Of a stretch of DNA of 64,000 bases, positions 35,465-46,108 are shown piece after piece. Origin of the DNA: Variovorax sp. DXTD-1 (GTDB taxonomy: Bacteria; Pseudomonadota; Gammaproteobacteria; Burkholderiales; Burkholderiaceae_C); the NCBI RefSeq assembly GCF_003984625.1, contig NZ_RWKH01000010.1, positions 124,001 through 188,000 on the forward strand, written 5' to 3'. The first letter of the stretch is position 1. Each line of letters opens with the position of its first letter. A program made the position numbers and the translations under genes. Below the pieces are notes generated by a model, which searched no databases, had not been told where the DNA came from, and worked only from the letters and a program-made list of their open reading frames with translations.

Positions 35465-36829
35465 CTATTTCGCAGCCGACACGCGCCAGACCACGTTGCC
35501 CACGTCGTCGGCCACCAGCAGCGCGCCGCTCTTGTCGAGCGCCACGCCCACGGGCCGGCCCTGCGCCTTCTCGTCGGCCGAGAGAAAGCTGGTCAGTACA
35601 TCGACCGGGGGGCCACTGGGCTTGCCGCCGGTGAAGGGCACGAACACCACCTTGTAGCCCGACTTCGGCTTGCGGTTCCACGAGCCGTGCTCGCCGATGA
35701 AGGCGCCGCTCGCAAATTGCGGCGGCATGCCCCGGCCGTCCGAAAAGACGAGGCCGAGCGGCGCGACGTGGGAGCCCAGGGCGTAGTCGGGCGCAATGGC
35801 CTTGGCGACCATCTGCGGGTTCGGCGGCGTGACGCGCGCATCTACATGGTTGCCGAAATAGCTCCAGGGCCAGCCGTAGAAGGCGCCATCCTTCACCGAG
35901 GTGAGATAGTCGGGCACCAGGTCGCTGCCGATCTCGTCGCGCTCGTTGACCACGGTCCAGAGCTCCTTGGTCTCGGGGTGCCAGGCCAAGCCGTTCGGGT
36001 TGCGCAAGCCGCTCGCAAACAGGCGCTTCTCGCCGCTCTTCACGTCCACCTCCCAGATGGCGGCACGCCCCTCTTCGGCGGCCAGCCCGTTCTCGCCGAT
36101 GTTGCTGTTGGAGCCCACGGTCACGTAGAGCTTGGTGCCCTCCGCATTGGCGATCACGTTCTTGGTCCAGTGGTGGTTGATGCCCGCGGGCAGCGGCGTC
36201 ACCACCGTGGGCGCTGCGCTCGCCGAGGTCTGGCCTTCGGTGTAGGGCACCTTGACGAGCGCATCGGCGTTGGCAATGAAAAGCTCGTTGCCGACCAGCG
36301 CCATGCCGAACGGCGAGCTCAGGTTCGACAGGAACACCTGCTTCACCTCGGCGGCGCCGTCTCCGTCGGCATCGCGCAGCAGCGTGATGCGGTTGGGGCT
36401 GGGCACGCCGGCACCGGCGCGGCTCATGACCTTGTCCATGACCCATTTGCGGATCTTGCCCATGGGGCCGCTGTTGCTGTCGGCGCCTTCCGGCTTGGGC
36501 GGCTTGTTGCTTTCGGCCACCAGCACGTCGCCGTTGGGCAGGGTGTACACCCATCGCGGATGGTCCAGCCCGCGTGCCAGCGCCTGCACGCGCAAGCCGG
36601 TGGCGGGCTTCGGGGCGGCGGCATCGGCCCAGCCGACGGCGGGGGCTACGTTGACGGTGGGAATCAGCGTCTTGTTGGGCTCAGCCAGCTGCGGGCGCGG
36701 CCCGACGGTGGCTTCGGGCGCCAGCTTGGCGGTTTCGCCGCAGCCGGCCAGCGCCAGCGCGGCGGCCGCCGCTGCGGTCACAGTGGCCTTGGAGGCCAGC
36801 GAGGAAACGGCGATGTCAGGAACCTTCAT
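35465..36829 (-). CDS. PQQ-dependent sugar dehydrogenase-like lipoprotein
   Basis: 454 residues. Lipoprotein signal with lipobox LAGC (cysteine near residue 25), then a six-bladed beta-propeller of the soluble glucose/sorbosone dehydrogenase type: [44 protein letters not shown] with the catalytic His region, [27 protein letters not shown] and [19 protein letters not shown]. Oxidises sugars or similar alcohols in the periplasm or outer membrane if PQQ is available. ATG 36829 follows AGGAGAG. Confidence 0.87.
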   Translation of the reverse strand: MKVPDIAVSSLASKATVTAAAAAALALAGCGETAKLAPEATVGPRPQLAEPNKTLIPTVNVAPAVGWADAAAPKPATGLRVQALARGLDHPRWVYTLPNGDVLVAESNKPPKPEGADSNSGPMGKIRKWVMDKVMSRAGAGVPSPNRITLLRDADGDGAAEVKQVFLSNLSSPFGMALVGNELFIANADALVKVPYTEGQTSASAAPTVVTPLPAGINHHWTKNVIANAEGTKLYVTVGSNSNIGENGLAAEEGRAAIWEVDVKSGEKRLFASGLRNPNGLAWHPETKELWTVVNERDEIGSDLVPDYLTSVKDGAFYGWPWSYFGNHVDARVTPPNPQMVAKAIAPDYALGSHVAPLGLVFSDGRGMPPQFASGAFIGEHGSWNRKPKSGYKVVFVPFTGGKPSGPPVDVLTSFLSADEKAQGRPVGVALDKSGALLVADDVGNVVWRVSAAK

Positions 36830-36968
36830 TCGCTCTCCTTGGTTGTTGCGTGCGGCAACCAGGCCGCATCCAGACAAATCATGCGGACGGCGCCTGCATG
36901 GACTGTCGGTCATGGGCGCTTTTTGGCGTGGGCGCACCTCATTCACGCATCGCCGCTACCATCGCCAC

Positions 36969-37465
36969 ATGACCGACGACCTGTTCCGCGCCGACGCGTA
37001 CCTGCGCGCCTGCGAAGCCCGCATCCTGCGCATCGACGACACCGGCATCGTGCTGGACCGCACCGTGTTCTACCCCCTGGGCGGCGGACAGGCCGGCGAC
37101 ACAGGCGTGCTGGCGCTGGCCGACGGCCGCGAAGTGGTCATCGCCGATACCCGCAAGGCCAAGGATGAAGACGGCCAGCCCACCAGTGACTTCGTTCATG
37201 TGCCGGCGCCCGGGCAAGCCGAACTGCTGGCCGCGCTGAGGCCGGGCGGCACCGTGACGGCGCGCTTGGACTGGGAGCGCCGCCATCGGCTGATGCGCTT
37301 TCATACCGCGAGCCATCTGCTGTGCCACCCGAGGCGCAGATCGACTTTCAGCCTTGCGGCGGCACGCATGTTGCAAACACTGCCGAGATTGGCGCGGTGA
37401 TGGTCACCAAGATCGAGAAAAAGAGCGCCAACAGCCGCCGCGTGGTGCTGGGCTGGGCCGCTTGA
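36969..37465 (+). pseudogene. alaX: Alanyl-tRNA editing protein AlaX, internal deletion and frame change
   Basis: AlaX hydrolyses mischarged Ser- or Gly-tRNA(Ala). The N-terminal 120 codons are normal, with FYPLGGGQAGDTG and the first zinc motif HTASHLLCH near 115. Directly after that the sequence jumps to the end of the protein in another frame: PCGGTHVANTAEIG (second zinc motif CGGTH) and VTKIEKKSANSRRVVLG, ending at TGA 37463-37465. About 70-80 residues between the two zinc motifs are missing and the frames do not match, so the gene is almost surely dead. The original frame stops at 37400. Confidence 0.85.
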
Positions 37466-37526
37466 GCGCCCCAGACCGCCCTACCGCCTGGAACTTCGCA
37501 CCGCCCGCCCGCTCCGACTGATCGGC

Positions 37527-39746
37527 ATGATCCTCTCCCGCTTTCATTTTCTAGCTACGTTTCTGGTAGCAACCGCCGCAGCCTACATGCCGGCTGCCGC
37601 GCAATTGGCCTCCAAGCCAGGTGCTGTCGTCACCACCCCCCACGTGCGCGCCGAACTGGTCGCACATGCGCCCGACGGCGTGTCCCCGGGCGCACCGGTC
37701 TGGGTCGGGCTGCAGATCACCCACCAGCCCGAGTGGCACACCTACTGGAAGAACGCCGGCGATTCCGGCTTGCCGACCGAGTTGAATTGGACACTCCCGG
37801 CGGGCGTCGCCGCCGGCGAGATCGCCTGGCCGGTGCCGAAGAAGATCCCGATCGGCAACCTGGCCAACTACGGCTACGAGGGCACAGTGCTGCTGCCGGT
37901 GCCGCTCGAGGTGTCGAGCAATTTCAAGCCGCCGCTGGCGCTGGGCACGGGCGCGTCGGGCCTGGACATCCGCCTGAAGGCCACCTGGCTGGTGTGCCGC
38001 AAGGAATGCATTCCCGAGGAAGGCGAGTTCACGCTGGCCCTGCCGCTGCAGGGCTCGACCGCGCTGCACAAGGCCGAGTTCGACGCGGCCCAGGCCGCAC
38101 AGCCGCAGCCGCTCGACAAGCCGGGCACCGTGGAAGTCAGCGGCAACAACCTGCAGGTGCGGCTCGAAGGCCTGCCGGCGGCCGCGCAGGGCAAGACCCT
38201 TGGCTTCTTCCCTGAAACGCCCGAGCTGATCCGCACCGCGGCGGTCTCGGGCAAGGACTGGACGCAAAGCTGGCAGGGCGGCACCTGGACCGCCACCTTG
38301 CCGCTGGCCGACCAGCGCAGCGCCAGCCCCACGACCTTGCCGCTGGTGGTGACGCTGGCCGAAGCCGACAGGCAGCCCGGCCAGCCGGTGGCCTGGCGGA
38401 CCGAGGCGCCGGTCAGCGGCACCTGGCCCACCGCCGCGCCGCGCGCCGAGGTGTCGCCCGCGCTGCAGGCCGCGCTTGCCGCCAATGCGGCAAATGCGGT
38501 TGCCGCCCCGGCGCCACCCGCGGACCTGCCGGCCCAGCCCGCCGGCACCTTTGTCGTCGCGCTGCTGGGCGCCGTGCTCGGTGGCCTGCTGCTCAACCTC
38601 ATGCCCTGCGTGTTCCCCATCCTGGCCATCAAGGTGCTGGGCTTCGCGCGGCAGGCGGGCAACCGCAGCGCCCACCGCACGGCGGGCCTGGCCTACACGG
38701 GGGGCGTGATGCTCTCGTTCCTCGCGCTCGGCGGCGCCATGCTCGCCCTGCGCGCGGCGGGCGCGCAGCTTGGCTGGGGCTTCCAGTTGCAATCGCCGGC
38801 CGTGGTGGCGGCGCTGGCGGCGCTGTTCACGCTCATCGGCCTCAACCTTGCGGGCGTTTTCGAGTTCGGCCGCGCGGCACCGCTGTCGGTGTGTTCCGCC
38901 CAGGCCAAGCACCCCATTGCCAACGACTTTCTCTCGGGCGTGCTGGCGGTGGTGATCGCGTCTCCCTGCACTGCGCCGTTCATGGGCGTTTCGCTCGGCT
39001 TTGCCATCGGCCTTCCCGCCGCGCAGGCCCTGCTGCTGTTCGCGGCGCTGGGCCTCGGGCTGGCGCTGCCCTACCTGGTGGCGGGCTTCGTTCCGGCCAT
39101 TGCGCGGCTGCTGCCCAAGCCCGGCCCGTGGATGAACACGCTGCGCCGGCTGCTGGCGTTTCCGATGTTCGCGACCGTGGCGTGGCTGGTGTGGGTGCTG
39201 GGGCAGCAAAGCGGCATCGACGGCGCGGGCACGCTGCTCGCCCTGCTGGTGTGCATGGCCGCCATCGTCTGGGCGCTGACGCTGCGCGGCCGCACGCGGC
39301 TGGTCATTGCCACGGTGCTGGTCGCCTTTACCGCGGTGCTCACCGCGGCCATCGGCCGCAACGTGCTGCAGACGGTGGAGCCGGCCAGGCTCGCATCAAG
39401 CACCGGCCAGCGCTGGCAGCCCTGGTCGGCCGAACGCGTGGCCGAACTCACGGGCGCGGGGCAGCCGGTGTTCATCGACTTCACGGCCGCATGGTGCGTG
39501 ACCTGCCAGTACAACAAGAAGGCCACGCTCGCCGATGCCGAGGTGCTGGCCGACTTCGACGGCAAGAAGGTCGCGATGCTGCGCGCCGACTGGACGCGCC
39601 GCGACCCCGCGATTACCGCCGCCCTGACCTCGCTCGGGCGCAGCGGCGTGCCGCTGTATGTGCTGCAGGCGCCCGGCAAGCCGCCGGTCGTCCTGACCGA
39701 AATCCTGGGCAAGGACGAGGTTCGCGCAGCGCTGGCCGCGCTTTGA
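37527..39746 (+). CDS. DsbD/ScsB-like thiol:disulfide interchange protein
   Basis: 739 residues. Signal peptide (1-25), N-terminal periplasmic domain with a Cys pair region (WLVCRKECIPEEGEFTLAL), a membrane domain of about eight helices with the two key cysteine motifs LNLMPCVFPILAIK and ASPCTAPFMG, and a C-terminal thioredoxin-like domain with WCVTCQ (about 655) and a cis-proline in SGVPLYV. It should carry electrons from cytoplasmic thioredoxin to periplasmic partners; the N-terminal domain resembles the copper-tolerance ScsB type. The redoxin gene downstream is a probable partner. Confidence 0.9.
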   Translation: MILSRFHFLATFLVATAAAYMPAAAQLASKPGAVVTTPHVRAELVAHAPDGVSPGAPVWVGLQITHQPEWHTYWKNAGDSGLPTELNWTLPAGVAAGEIAWPVPKKIPIGNLANYGYEGTVLLPVPLEVSSNFKPPLALGTGASGLDIRLKATWLVCRKECIPEEGEFTLALPLQGSTALHKAEFDAAQAAQPQPLDKPGTVEVSGNNLQVRLEGLPAAAQGKTLGFFPETPELIRTAAVSGKDWTQSWQGGTWTATLPLADQRSASPTTLPLVVTLAEADRQPGQPVAWRTEAPVSGTWPTAAPRAEVSPALQAALAANAANAVAAPAPPADLPAQPAGTFVVALLGAVLGGLLLNLMPCVFPILAIKVLGFARQAGNRSAHRTAGLAYTGGVMLSFLALGGAMLALRAAGAQLGWGFQLQSPAVVAALAALFTLIGLNLAGVFEFGRAAPLSVCSAQAKHPIANDFLSGVLAVVIASPCTAPFMGVSLGFAIGLPAAQALLLFAALGLGLALPYLVAGFVPAIARLLPKPGPWMNTLRRLLAFPMFATVAWLVWVLGQQSGIDGAGTLLALLVCMAAIVWALTLRGRTRLVIATVLVAFTAVLTAAIGRNVLQTVEPARLASSTGQRWQPWSAERVAELTGAGQPVFIDFTAAWCVTCQYNKKATLADAEVLADFDGKKVAMLRADWTRRDPAITAALTSLGRSGVPLYVLQAPGKPPVVLTEILGKDEVRAALAAL

Positions 39747-39754
39747 CCCCCGGC

Positions 39755-39771
39755 GTGACATGGGTTGTCAC
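39755..39771. promoter_or_regulatory. Small palindrome upstream of the redoxin gene
   Basis: GTGACA-TGGGT-TGTCAC, perfect six-base arms with a five-base spacer, 69 bases before the redoxin start. Could be an operator or a short hairpin at the end of the dsbD-like gene. Confidence 0.35.
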
Positions 39772-39840
39772 ATGCACTTGAGCAAAGCGCTCTAAGCTGT
39801 CGCCGTTGTTTGTTTTTTTATTCTGGAGTTCAAGCTGGCC

Positions 39841-40533
39841 ATGTCACTTTCGCCATCGTCCGACTCGCGTTCCATTCGTGCCGCGCGCCACGCCCGCGCC
39901 GCCCTCACCCGTGCCTCGCGCCGCGCCGTCGTGGCAGCGGCCGTGGCGCTCGGCGCCACCTTCCTGATGGGCAACAACGCCTTTGCAGCGCCCGCCGTGG
40001 GCCAGCAGGCACCCGATTTCGTTGCCGTGGACACCAGCGGCGCCAAGCACAAGCTCTCCGATTTCGCCGGCAAGTTCGTGGTGCTCGAGTGGACCAACCC
40101 CGGTTGCCCCTTCGTGCGCAAGCACTACAACAGCGGCAACATGCCCGCGACGCAAAAATCGGCCACGGCCCAGGGCGTGGTCTGGCTGTCGGTCAACTCC
40201 ACCGAGCGCGCGGCCAGCGACTACCTGCAGCCCGCCGCGCTCGATGCATGGATGAAGTCGCAAAAGGCCGCGCCCACCGCGGTGCTGATGGACGAGGACG
40301 GCGTGATCGGCCAGGCCTACGGTGCGCGCACCACGCCGCACATCTTCATCATCGATCCCAAGGGCGTGCTGGTGTACGCGGGCGGCATCGACAGCATTGC
40401 CTCGGCCCGGCCCGACGACATCAAGAGCGCGACCAACTACGTGAACCAGGCGCTCGGCGAAGCCTTCGGCGGCAAGCCGATCTCGGCAGCCTCGACGCGG
40501 CCGTACGGCTGCTCGGTCAAATACAAGACCTGA
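39841..40533 (+). CDS. Periplasmic redoxin/AhpC-TSA family protein
   Basis: 230 residues. Long Arg-rich N-terminus followed by a hydrophobic signal ending in NAFA (about 45-50). The thioredoxin-fold part has [14 protein letters not shown], a single active cysteine in [14 protein letters not shown] (replacing the usual CxxC), and [19 protein letters not shown]; a second cysteine is near the C-terminus (YGCSVKY). Likely reduced by the neighbouring DsbD-like protein (inference). Confidence 0.85.
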   Translation: MSLSPSSDSRSIRAARHARAALTRASRRAVVAAAVALGATFLMGNNAFAAPAVGQQAPDFVAVDTSGAKHKLSDFAGKFVVLEWTNPGCPFVRKHYNSGNMPATQKSATAQGVVWLSVNSTERAASDYLQPAALDAWMKSQKAAPTAVLMDEDGVIGQAYGARTTPHIFIIDPKGVLVYAGGIDSIASARPDDIKSATNYVNQALGEAFGGKPISAASTRPYGCSVKYKT

Positions 40534-40636
40534 AGTAAAAACCGGCAATGACAGGTACCTGACCGCGGTGGTCAGGCAGCGGTCGGGAACCCCGGCCTAC
40601 CCTTGGGCGAACTACTTCGCCCAAGGGGACAACGAG

Positions 40637-42016
40637 ATGAATCCTGCGCACACCGCCGCGCAACCGGGGCCAGCCGCCCGCCCCGCTCCAGGCACCGCCG
40701 CCGCCACAGCCGCTGCTTCGACGTCCTCTTCCTCCTCTTCCTCGAAATTCGCCACCGTCCTGCGCGTGACGGGCGGCAATTTCATGGAGATGTTCGACTT
40801 CTTCCTGTTCGGCTTCTACGCCACGCAGATCTCGAAGGCCTTCTTCCCGGCAGGCGACGAGTTCGCCTCGCTGATGCTGACCTTCATGACCTTCGGCGCG
40901 GGCTTCCTGATGCGGCCGCTGGGCGCGATTTTTCTCGGCGCCTATGTCGACCGCGTGGGCCGCCGCAAGGGCCTGATCGTCACGCTCGCGCTGATGGCGC
41001 TCGGCACGCTGCTTATCGCCTGCGTGCCGGCCTACGCCACCATCGGCTTTGCAGCACCGCTGCTGGTGCTGGTCGGCCGGCTGCTGCAAGGCTTCTCGGC
41101 CGGTGTGGAACTGGGCGGCGTGTCGGTCTACCTTTCCGAAATGGCCACGCCGGGGCGCAAGGGCTTCTATGTGAGCTGGCAATCGGCCAGCCAGCAGGTC
41201 GCGATCGTCGTGGCGGCGGCGCTCGGCTACTGGCTCAACGTGACCTTCACCTCGCAGGAGATCGGCGACTTCTACTGGCGCATTCCGTTCTTCGTCGGCT
41301 GCCTGATCGTGCCGGTGCTGTTCGTCATCCGCCGTTCGCTGCAAGAGACCGAGGAGTTCATGGCGCGCAAACACCGGCCCGATGCGCGCGAAATCTTCCA
41401 GTCGATGATCGCCAACTGGGGCCTCGTGGTCGCAGGGATGATGCTGGTGTCGATGACGACGGTGTCGTTCTACCTGATCACGGTCTACACGCCCACGTTC
41501 GGCAAGTCGGTGCTGCACCTGAGCACGACCGATGCGCTCATCGTCACGCTCTGCGTGGCCATCTCCAACTTCATCTGGCTGCCGATCATGGGCGCGCTCT
41601 CCGACCGTGTGGGCCGCAAGCCGCTGTTGATCCTGTTCACGGCGCTGACCATCCTCACCGCGTACCCGTCGCTCAAGTGGCTGGTAGGTGCGCCGAGCTT
41701 CGCGCGCATGCTCGAAGTGGAGCTGTGGCTCTCGTTCCTCTACGCGAGCTACAACGGCGCGATGGTGGTGGCACTCACCGAGGTGATGCCGGTCAACGTG
41801 CGCACCGCCGGCTTTTCACTGGCCTACAGCCTTGCCACGGCGCTCTTCGGCGGTTTCACACCGGCCATCGCCACCGGCCTGATCGAGATGACGGGCGACA
41901 AGGGCGCGCCGGGTCTATGGATGACTGCCGCTGCGGTCTGCGGGCTGATGGCCACGTTGTTGCTGTATCGGCGGCAGGTGAATCCTGCGGATTCGGGGCG
42001 GGTGCCGGTGGTCTAA
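40637..42016 (+). CDS. MFS transporter, citrate/tricarballylate-proton symporter type
   Basis: 459 residues with 12 predicted membrane helices and a low-complexity Ser/Ala N-terminus. [14 protein letters not shown], the loop DRVGRRKGL (between helices 2 and 3), [36 protein letters not shown] (residues near 150) and [10 protein letters not shown] mark the metabolite:H+ symporter group that includes CitA and TcuC. Expected role: uptake of citrate or similar tricarboxylates. Confidence 0.86.
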   Translation: MNPAHTAAQPGPAARPAPGTAAATAAASTSSSSSSSKFATVLRVTGGNFMEMFDFFLFGFYATQISKAFFPAGDEFASLMLTFMTFGAGFLMRPLGAIFLGAYVDRVGRRKGLIVTLALMALGTLLIACVPAYATIGFAAPLLVLVGRLLQGFSAGVELGGVSVYLSEMATPGRKGFYVSWQSASQQVAIVVAAALGYWLNVTFTSQEIGDFYWRIPFFVGCLIVPVLFVIRRSLQETEEFMARKHRPDAREIFQSMIANWGLVVAGMMLVSMTTVSFYLITVYTPTFGKSVLHLSTTDALIVTLCVAISNFIWLPIMGALSDRVGRKPLLILFTALTILTAYPSLKWLVGAPSFARMLEVELWLSFLYASYNGAMVVALTEVMPVNVRTAGFSLAYSLATALFGGFTPAIATGLIEMTGDKGAPGLWMTAAAVCGLMATLLLYRRQVNPADSGRVPVV

Positions 42017-42030
42017 GTTCTGGTTCACGA

Positions 42031-42152
42031 GCAGCGTGCCCCGGTGCACAGGGCATCGGGTGCTCCGCGCAGCGAAATAAAGGAGGAGCCGAAGGCGGGG
42101 GACATTCGCGGAGGGGAGTACCCGGTGGCCTGGGCACACGCCCTGAACAGCA
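42031..42152 (+). repeat. Dispersed intergenic repeat, copy C
   Basis: Nearly the same 120 bases as copy A (22998-23122), in the opposite orientation: GGGCATCGGGTGCTCCGCGC, GCGAAATAAAGGAGGAG and GGGGGACATTCGCGGAGGGG. It lies just upstream of hemE, between two plus-strand genes. It stays open in several frames but shows no coding sign. Confidence 0.85.
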
Positions 42153-42193
42153 GCGCCAAGAACAACAGCGCCTCCCCCTGCGACAATCAGGAC

Positions 42194-43300
42194 ATGCCTT
42201 TCGCCCCATTGCAAAACGACACTTTCCTGCGGGCCTGCTGGCGCCAGGCCACCGACCACACCCCCGTCTGGCTCATGCGCCAGGCCGGTCGCTACCTGCC
42301 CGAGTACGTGGCCACCCGCGCCAGGGCCGGCAGCTTCATGGGGCTGGCGACCAACACAGACTACGCCACTGAAGTCACCCTGCAGCCGCTCGAACGCTAT
42401 CCGCTCGATGCCGCCATTCTTTTTTCCGACATCCTCACCGTGCCCGACGCCATGGGCCTGGGCCTTTCGTTCGAGGCCGGCGAAGGCCCGCGCTTTGCAC
42501 GACCCGTGCGCGACGAAGCCGCCGTTGCCGCGCTCGAAGTGCCCGACATGGCCAAGCTGCGCTATGTGTTCGATGCCGTGGCGTCGATTCGCAAAGCGCT
42601 CGACGGCCGCGTGCCCCTCATCGGTTTTTCGGGCAGCCCCTGGACGCTCGCCTGCTACATGGTCGAAGGCGCGGGCTCCAGCGACTACCGGCTCGTGAAG
42701 AGCATGCTCTACAGCCGCCCCGACCTCATGCACCGCCTGCTCGCGGTCAACGCCGACTCCGTGGCCACCTACCTCAATGCGCAGATCGACGCCGGCGCGC
42801 AGGCCGTGATGGTGTTCGACAGCTGGGGTGGCGTGCTCGCCGACGGCGCGTTCCAGGAATTCAGCCTTGCCTACACCGCGCGCGTGCTGGCCGGCCTGAA
42901 GCGCAATGGCGCCGATGGGCAGCCCGTGCCGCGCATCGTGTTCACCAAGGGCGGCGGCTTGTGGCTCGAAGCCATGCGCGAACTCGACTGCGAAGTGCTC
43001 GGCGTCGACTGGACCGTGAACCTTGCGGCCGCGCGCCGCCTGGTCGGTGAAGGCAATGACGACAAGGCCAAGGCCCTGCAAGGCAACATCGACCCCAACG
43101 TGCTGTTCGCGCCCCCCGCGCAGATCGAGGCCGAGGTTGCCAAGGTGCTCAAAGCTTTCGGCAAGCCGCACGCCGGCTCGGCCAAGGGGTCGACCCACAT
43201 CTTCAACCTGGGCCACGGCATCAGCCAGTTCACGCCGCCCGACCACGTGGCGGCGCTGGTGCAGGCGGTGCATGCGCAATCCCGTGCCTTGCGCGGTTGA
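42194..43300 (+). CDS. hemE: Uroporphyrinogen decarboxylase
   Basis: 368-residue haem-biosynthesis enzyme that removes four carboxyl groups from uroporphyrinogen III. The N-terminal signature [15 protein letters not shown] (R29, R33) and [12 protein letters not shown] with catalytic D79 are present, as are [16 protein letters not shown] and the C-terminal [18 protein letters not shown] 42194 begins where the family begins; the frame upstream lies in the repeat and is not coding. Confidence 0.96.
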   Translation: MPFAPLQNDTFLRACWRQATDHTPVWLMRQAGRYLPEYVATRARAGSFMGLATNTDYATEVTLQPLERYPLDAAILFSDILTVPDAMGLGLSFEAGEGPRFARPVRDEAAVAALEVPDMAKLRYVFDAVASIRKALDGRVPLIGFSGSPWTLACYMVEGAGSSDYRLVKSMLYSRPDLMHRLLAVNADSVATYLNAQIDAGAQAVMVFDSWGGVLADGAFQEFSLAYTARVLAGLKRNGADGQPVPRIVFTKGGGLWLEAMRELDCEVLGVDWTVNLAAARRLVGEGNDDKAKALQGNIDPNVLFAPPAQIEAEVAKVLKAFGKPHAGSAKGSTHIFNLGHGISQFTPPDHVAALVQAVHAQSRALRG

Positions 43301-43755
43301 AAAATCGTGACGCGGCTGCGGGCACGCGTTGGTGAACTGGTTTTCCCGGAAAAGCAGTTTGCAGCCGTTTGTCAAGCGCAAAAACGGTGTAGGAAGCCCG
43401 ACTTATGCACAAAACACGTGCTGCACTGCGCAAGATTATCTGAGGCAGGCCGCTCTTTGCTCCTAAACAAGTAGCGCGCGTAAGTAGTTGATTTATATAG
43501 GATTTGATTTTTGCTTTTTTTGAGGGCAATCCAGTCAGACGCTTGATTTTCAAGGCTCCGCAGCGTGTCGAGCCCTGTTGTCAACAAAGTTATCCACAGA
43601 ATCTCTGGATGAGCTTCAAAGCACAGGAAAATCAACGACTTAAGCGATTTTGCTCAAAGTCGCATTAACAAACCTTGCCAACAGGGACGCCCATTTCCAC
43701 CGCCCGCAGCCCCGCCCCGGAAAAGGACGCAGCGCCGGCCAGCACGCCCGCCGCG
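43301..43755. other. AT-rich gap between hemE and priA with two DnaA-box-like sites
   Basis: 455 bases without a recognised gene. TTATGCACA at 43403-43411 and the consensus DnaA box TTATCCACA at 43590-43598 lie in the same orientation, about 180 bases apart. Between them is an AT-rich block (43482-43530) unusual for this GC-rich genome. A TTG at 43675 could extend priA upstream by 27 codons. Confidence 0.6.
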
Positions 43756-45867
43756 ATGGCCTGGCGGCTCGACATCGCCGTCCAAACGCCGGCGCATGCC
43801 GCATTGGGCGACCTGTTGAGCTATGCCAGCGCGGCGCCGCTCGCGCCCGGCACGCTGGTGCGGGTGCCGCTGGGCCGGCGCGAGGTGCTGGGCGTGGTCT
43901 GGAACGACCCCAGCTCGCTGGAGGGTGCCGAGCCCGACATGGCGCTCAAGCCCGTGGGCGCGGCGCTCGATGCGCTCGCGCCGCTGGGCGAAGCCTGGCG
44001 CGACCTCGTGGCCTTTGCCGCGCGCTACTACCAGCGCTCGATCGGCGAAATCGCGTTGGCAGCCCTGCCGCCGCAATTGCGCGACCTGAGCACCACGCAG
44101 CTGGCGCGGCGGCTCAAGCGCAAGACGACGACCGGGCCCGTCGCCGAAACGGCCGAAGCCGCCAACCTGATCGCGCTGAGCCCGGAGCAGACGGCCGCCC
44201 TGGCCCGCATCGAAGCTGAAACAGGCACTTTCCTGCTGGTCGGCAGCACCGGCAGCGGCAAGACCGAGGTCTACCTGCGCTGCGTGGCCGACCTGCTCGC
44301 AGGCGATGCCGGCGCGCAGGCGCTGGTGATGGTGCCCGAAATCAACCTCACGCCGCAGCTCGAAGTGCGCTTCAAGGCACGCTTCGGCGACGACGCGGTG
44401 GTGTCGCTGCACAGCGGCATGACCAATCCGCAGCGGCTCGCAAGCTGGCTCGCGGCGCACAGCGGGGCCGCGCGCATCGTGCTGGGCACGCGCATGGCGG
44501 TGTTCGCGTCGATGCCGGGGCTGAAGCTCATCGTGGTCGACGAAGAGCACGACCCCAGCTACAAGCAGCAGGAAGGCGCGCGGTATTCGGCGCGCGACCT
44601 CGCCGTGTGGCGCGGCCAGCGCGAGGGCGCGAAAGTCATCCTCGGCTCGGCCACGCCCTCGCTCGAAAGCTGGCACCAGAGCCGCCCCGCCGAGGGCGAA
44701 GACCCCGGCGGCCGCTATGTGCGGCTCGCAATGCCGTCACGTATCGGCGCGGGCGAGCTGCCCGCGGTGCGGCTGGTCGACATGAACCTGCAGCCGCCGA
44801 AAACGGTGCTCTCGGGCGCGCTGCTCGACGCCATCGGCCAGCGCATCGCTCGCGGCGAGCAAAGCATGGTGTTTTTGAACCGCCGCGGCTATGCGCCGGT
44901 GCTGGCCTGCGCCGATTGCGGCTGGAAGAGCGAATGCCCGCATTGCAGCGCCTACCGCGTGTTCCACAAGATCGACCGCACGCTGCGCTGCCACCACTGC
45001 AGCTTTACCGAGCGCGTGCCGCGCGCCTGCCCTTCTTGCGGCAACCCCGACATCGCGCCCGTGGGCCGCGGCACCGAGCGGCTCGAAGAGCATCTGGCCG
45101 AACTGTTCGCCGGCGTGACGCGGCCCGGCGGCAGTGCGGTGCCTGAACCCGTGAGGATTGCGCGCATCGACGCCGACAGCACCAAGAAGCAGGGCGCGCT
45201 CGAATCGCAGCTCGCGGCCGTGCATTCGGGCGAGGTCGACGTGCTGGTCGGCACGCAGATGATCGCCAAGGGGCACGACTTCCGGCGCATCACGCTGGTG
45301 GCGGCCGTGAACCCCGACGGCGCACTGTTCTCCAGCGACTTTCGCGCGCCCGAGCGGCTGTTCAGCCTGTTGATGCAATCGGCGGGCCGCGCGGGCCGCG
45401 ACGCGGCGTACCTCGCGGCGCAAGGCGCCACCGCCGAGATGTGGATTCAGACGCACCATGCGCAGCATCCGCTCTTTGCCGCGCTGCGCAAGCACGACTA
45501 CGCCGCCTTCGCGCGACAGCAGCTCGAGGAGCGCGCCGCCGCCGGCATGCCGCCCTTTGCATTCCAGGCACTGCTGCGGGCCGATGCGCGCACGCAGGAG
45601 GCCGCGCAGGCCTTTCTGAATGCAGCCAGCGCCGCGGCCGATGCGCTCGAGGGCGCCGACCGCGTCGTGCGCTATCCCGCGGTGCCGCTGGCCATTCAGC
45701 GCGTGGCCAATGTGGAGCGGGCGCAGATGCTGATCGAAAGCCCTTCCCGCACCGCACTGCAGCGCCTGCTGGCAGCCTGGCAGCCGCTGCTGCACGCGTT
45801 GCGGCGCACGCCCGAAGGCAAGGGCGTGATCCGCTGGCTGGTCGACGTCGACCCGCACAGCATTTGA
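43756..45867 (+). CDS. priA: Primosomal protein N' (replication restart helicase)
   Basis: 703 residues from ATG 43756. N-terminal DNA-binding domain (RLDIAVQTPAHAALGDLLSY), helicase core with Walker A GSTGSGKTEVY, DEEH box, motif VILGSATPSLES, and the zinc-binding cysteines (CADCGWKSECPHC, CHHC, CPSC). PriA reloads the replisome at collapsed forks. The ATG start fits the family better than the TTG at 43675, whose added residues are low complexity. Confidence 0.93.
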   Translation: MAWRLDIAVQTPAHAALGDLLSYASAAPLAPGTLVRVPLGRREVLGVVWNDPSSLEGAEPDMALKPVGAALDALAPLGEAWRDLVAFAARYYQRSIGEIALAALPPQLRDLSTTQLARRLKRKTTTGPVAETAEAANLIALSPEQTAALARIEAETGTFLLVGSTGSGKTEVYLRCVADLLAGDAGAQALVMVPEINLTPQLEVRFKARFGDDAVVSLHSGMTNPQRLASWLAAHSGAARIVLGTRMAVFASMPGLKLIVVDEEHDPSYKQQEGARYSARDLAVWRGQREGAKVILGSATPSLESWHQSRPAEGEDPGGRYVRLAMPSRIGAGELPAVRLVDMNLQPPKTVLSGALLDAIGQRIARGEQSMVFLNRRGYAPVLACADCGWKSECPHCSAYRVFHKIDRTLRCHHCSFTERVPRACPSCGNPDIAPVGRGTERLEEHLAELFAGVTRPGGSAVPEPVRIARIDADSTKKQGALESQLAAVHSGEVDVLVGTQMIAKGHDFRRITLVAAVNPDGALFSSDFRAPERLFSLLMQSAGRAGRDAAYLAAQGATAEMWIQTHHAQHPLFAALRKHDYAAFARQQLEERAAAGMPPFAFQALLRADARTQEAAQAFLNAASAAADALEGADRVVRYPAVPLAIQRVANVERAQMLIESPSRTALQRLLAAWQPLLHALRRTPEGKGVIRWLVDVDPHSI

Positions 45868-45895
45868 GGCGGCCTCGTAAAGAGGCCGGCCTTTG

Positions 45896-46108
45896 TCAGT
45901 GGTGCAAGCCCGCGGGCTCCTTGCCCATATCGACGTAGCGCAACTCGCTGCTGCGCCGCCGCGCGATGCTTGCGGGCCATGCGAACACCACCAGGCTCAA
46001 GGCGCCCAACGCGAGTGACGTGGCGGTGCCGAGCATGCCGGCATGCCACAACCAGCCCACGCTGGCGACCCAGGCCAGCCACAGCAGGATACGAACAAGT
46101 ATTGCCAT
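45896..46108 (-). CDS. Small membrane protein of unknown function
   Basis: 70 residues from ATG 46108, which follows a GGGGGC ribosome site; two hydrophobic helices (ILVRILLWLAWVASVGWLW and LGTATSLALGALSLVVFAW) and a short polar tail. No family recognised. Converges on priA. Confidence 0.6.
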   Translation of the reverse strand: MAILVRILLWLAWVASVGWLWHAGMLGTATSLALGALSLVVFAWPASIARRRSSELRYVDMGKEPAGLHH

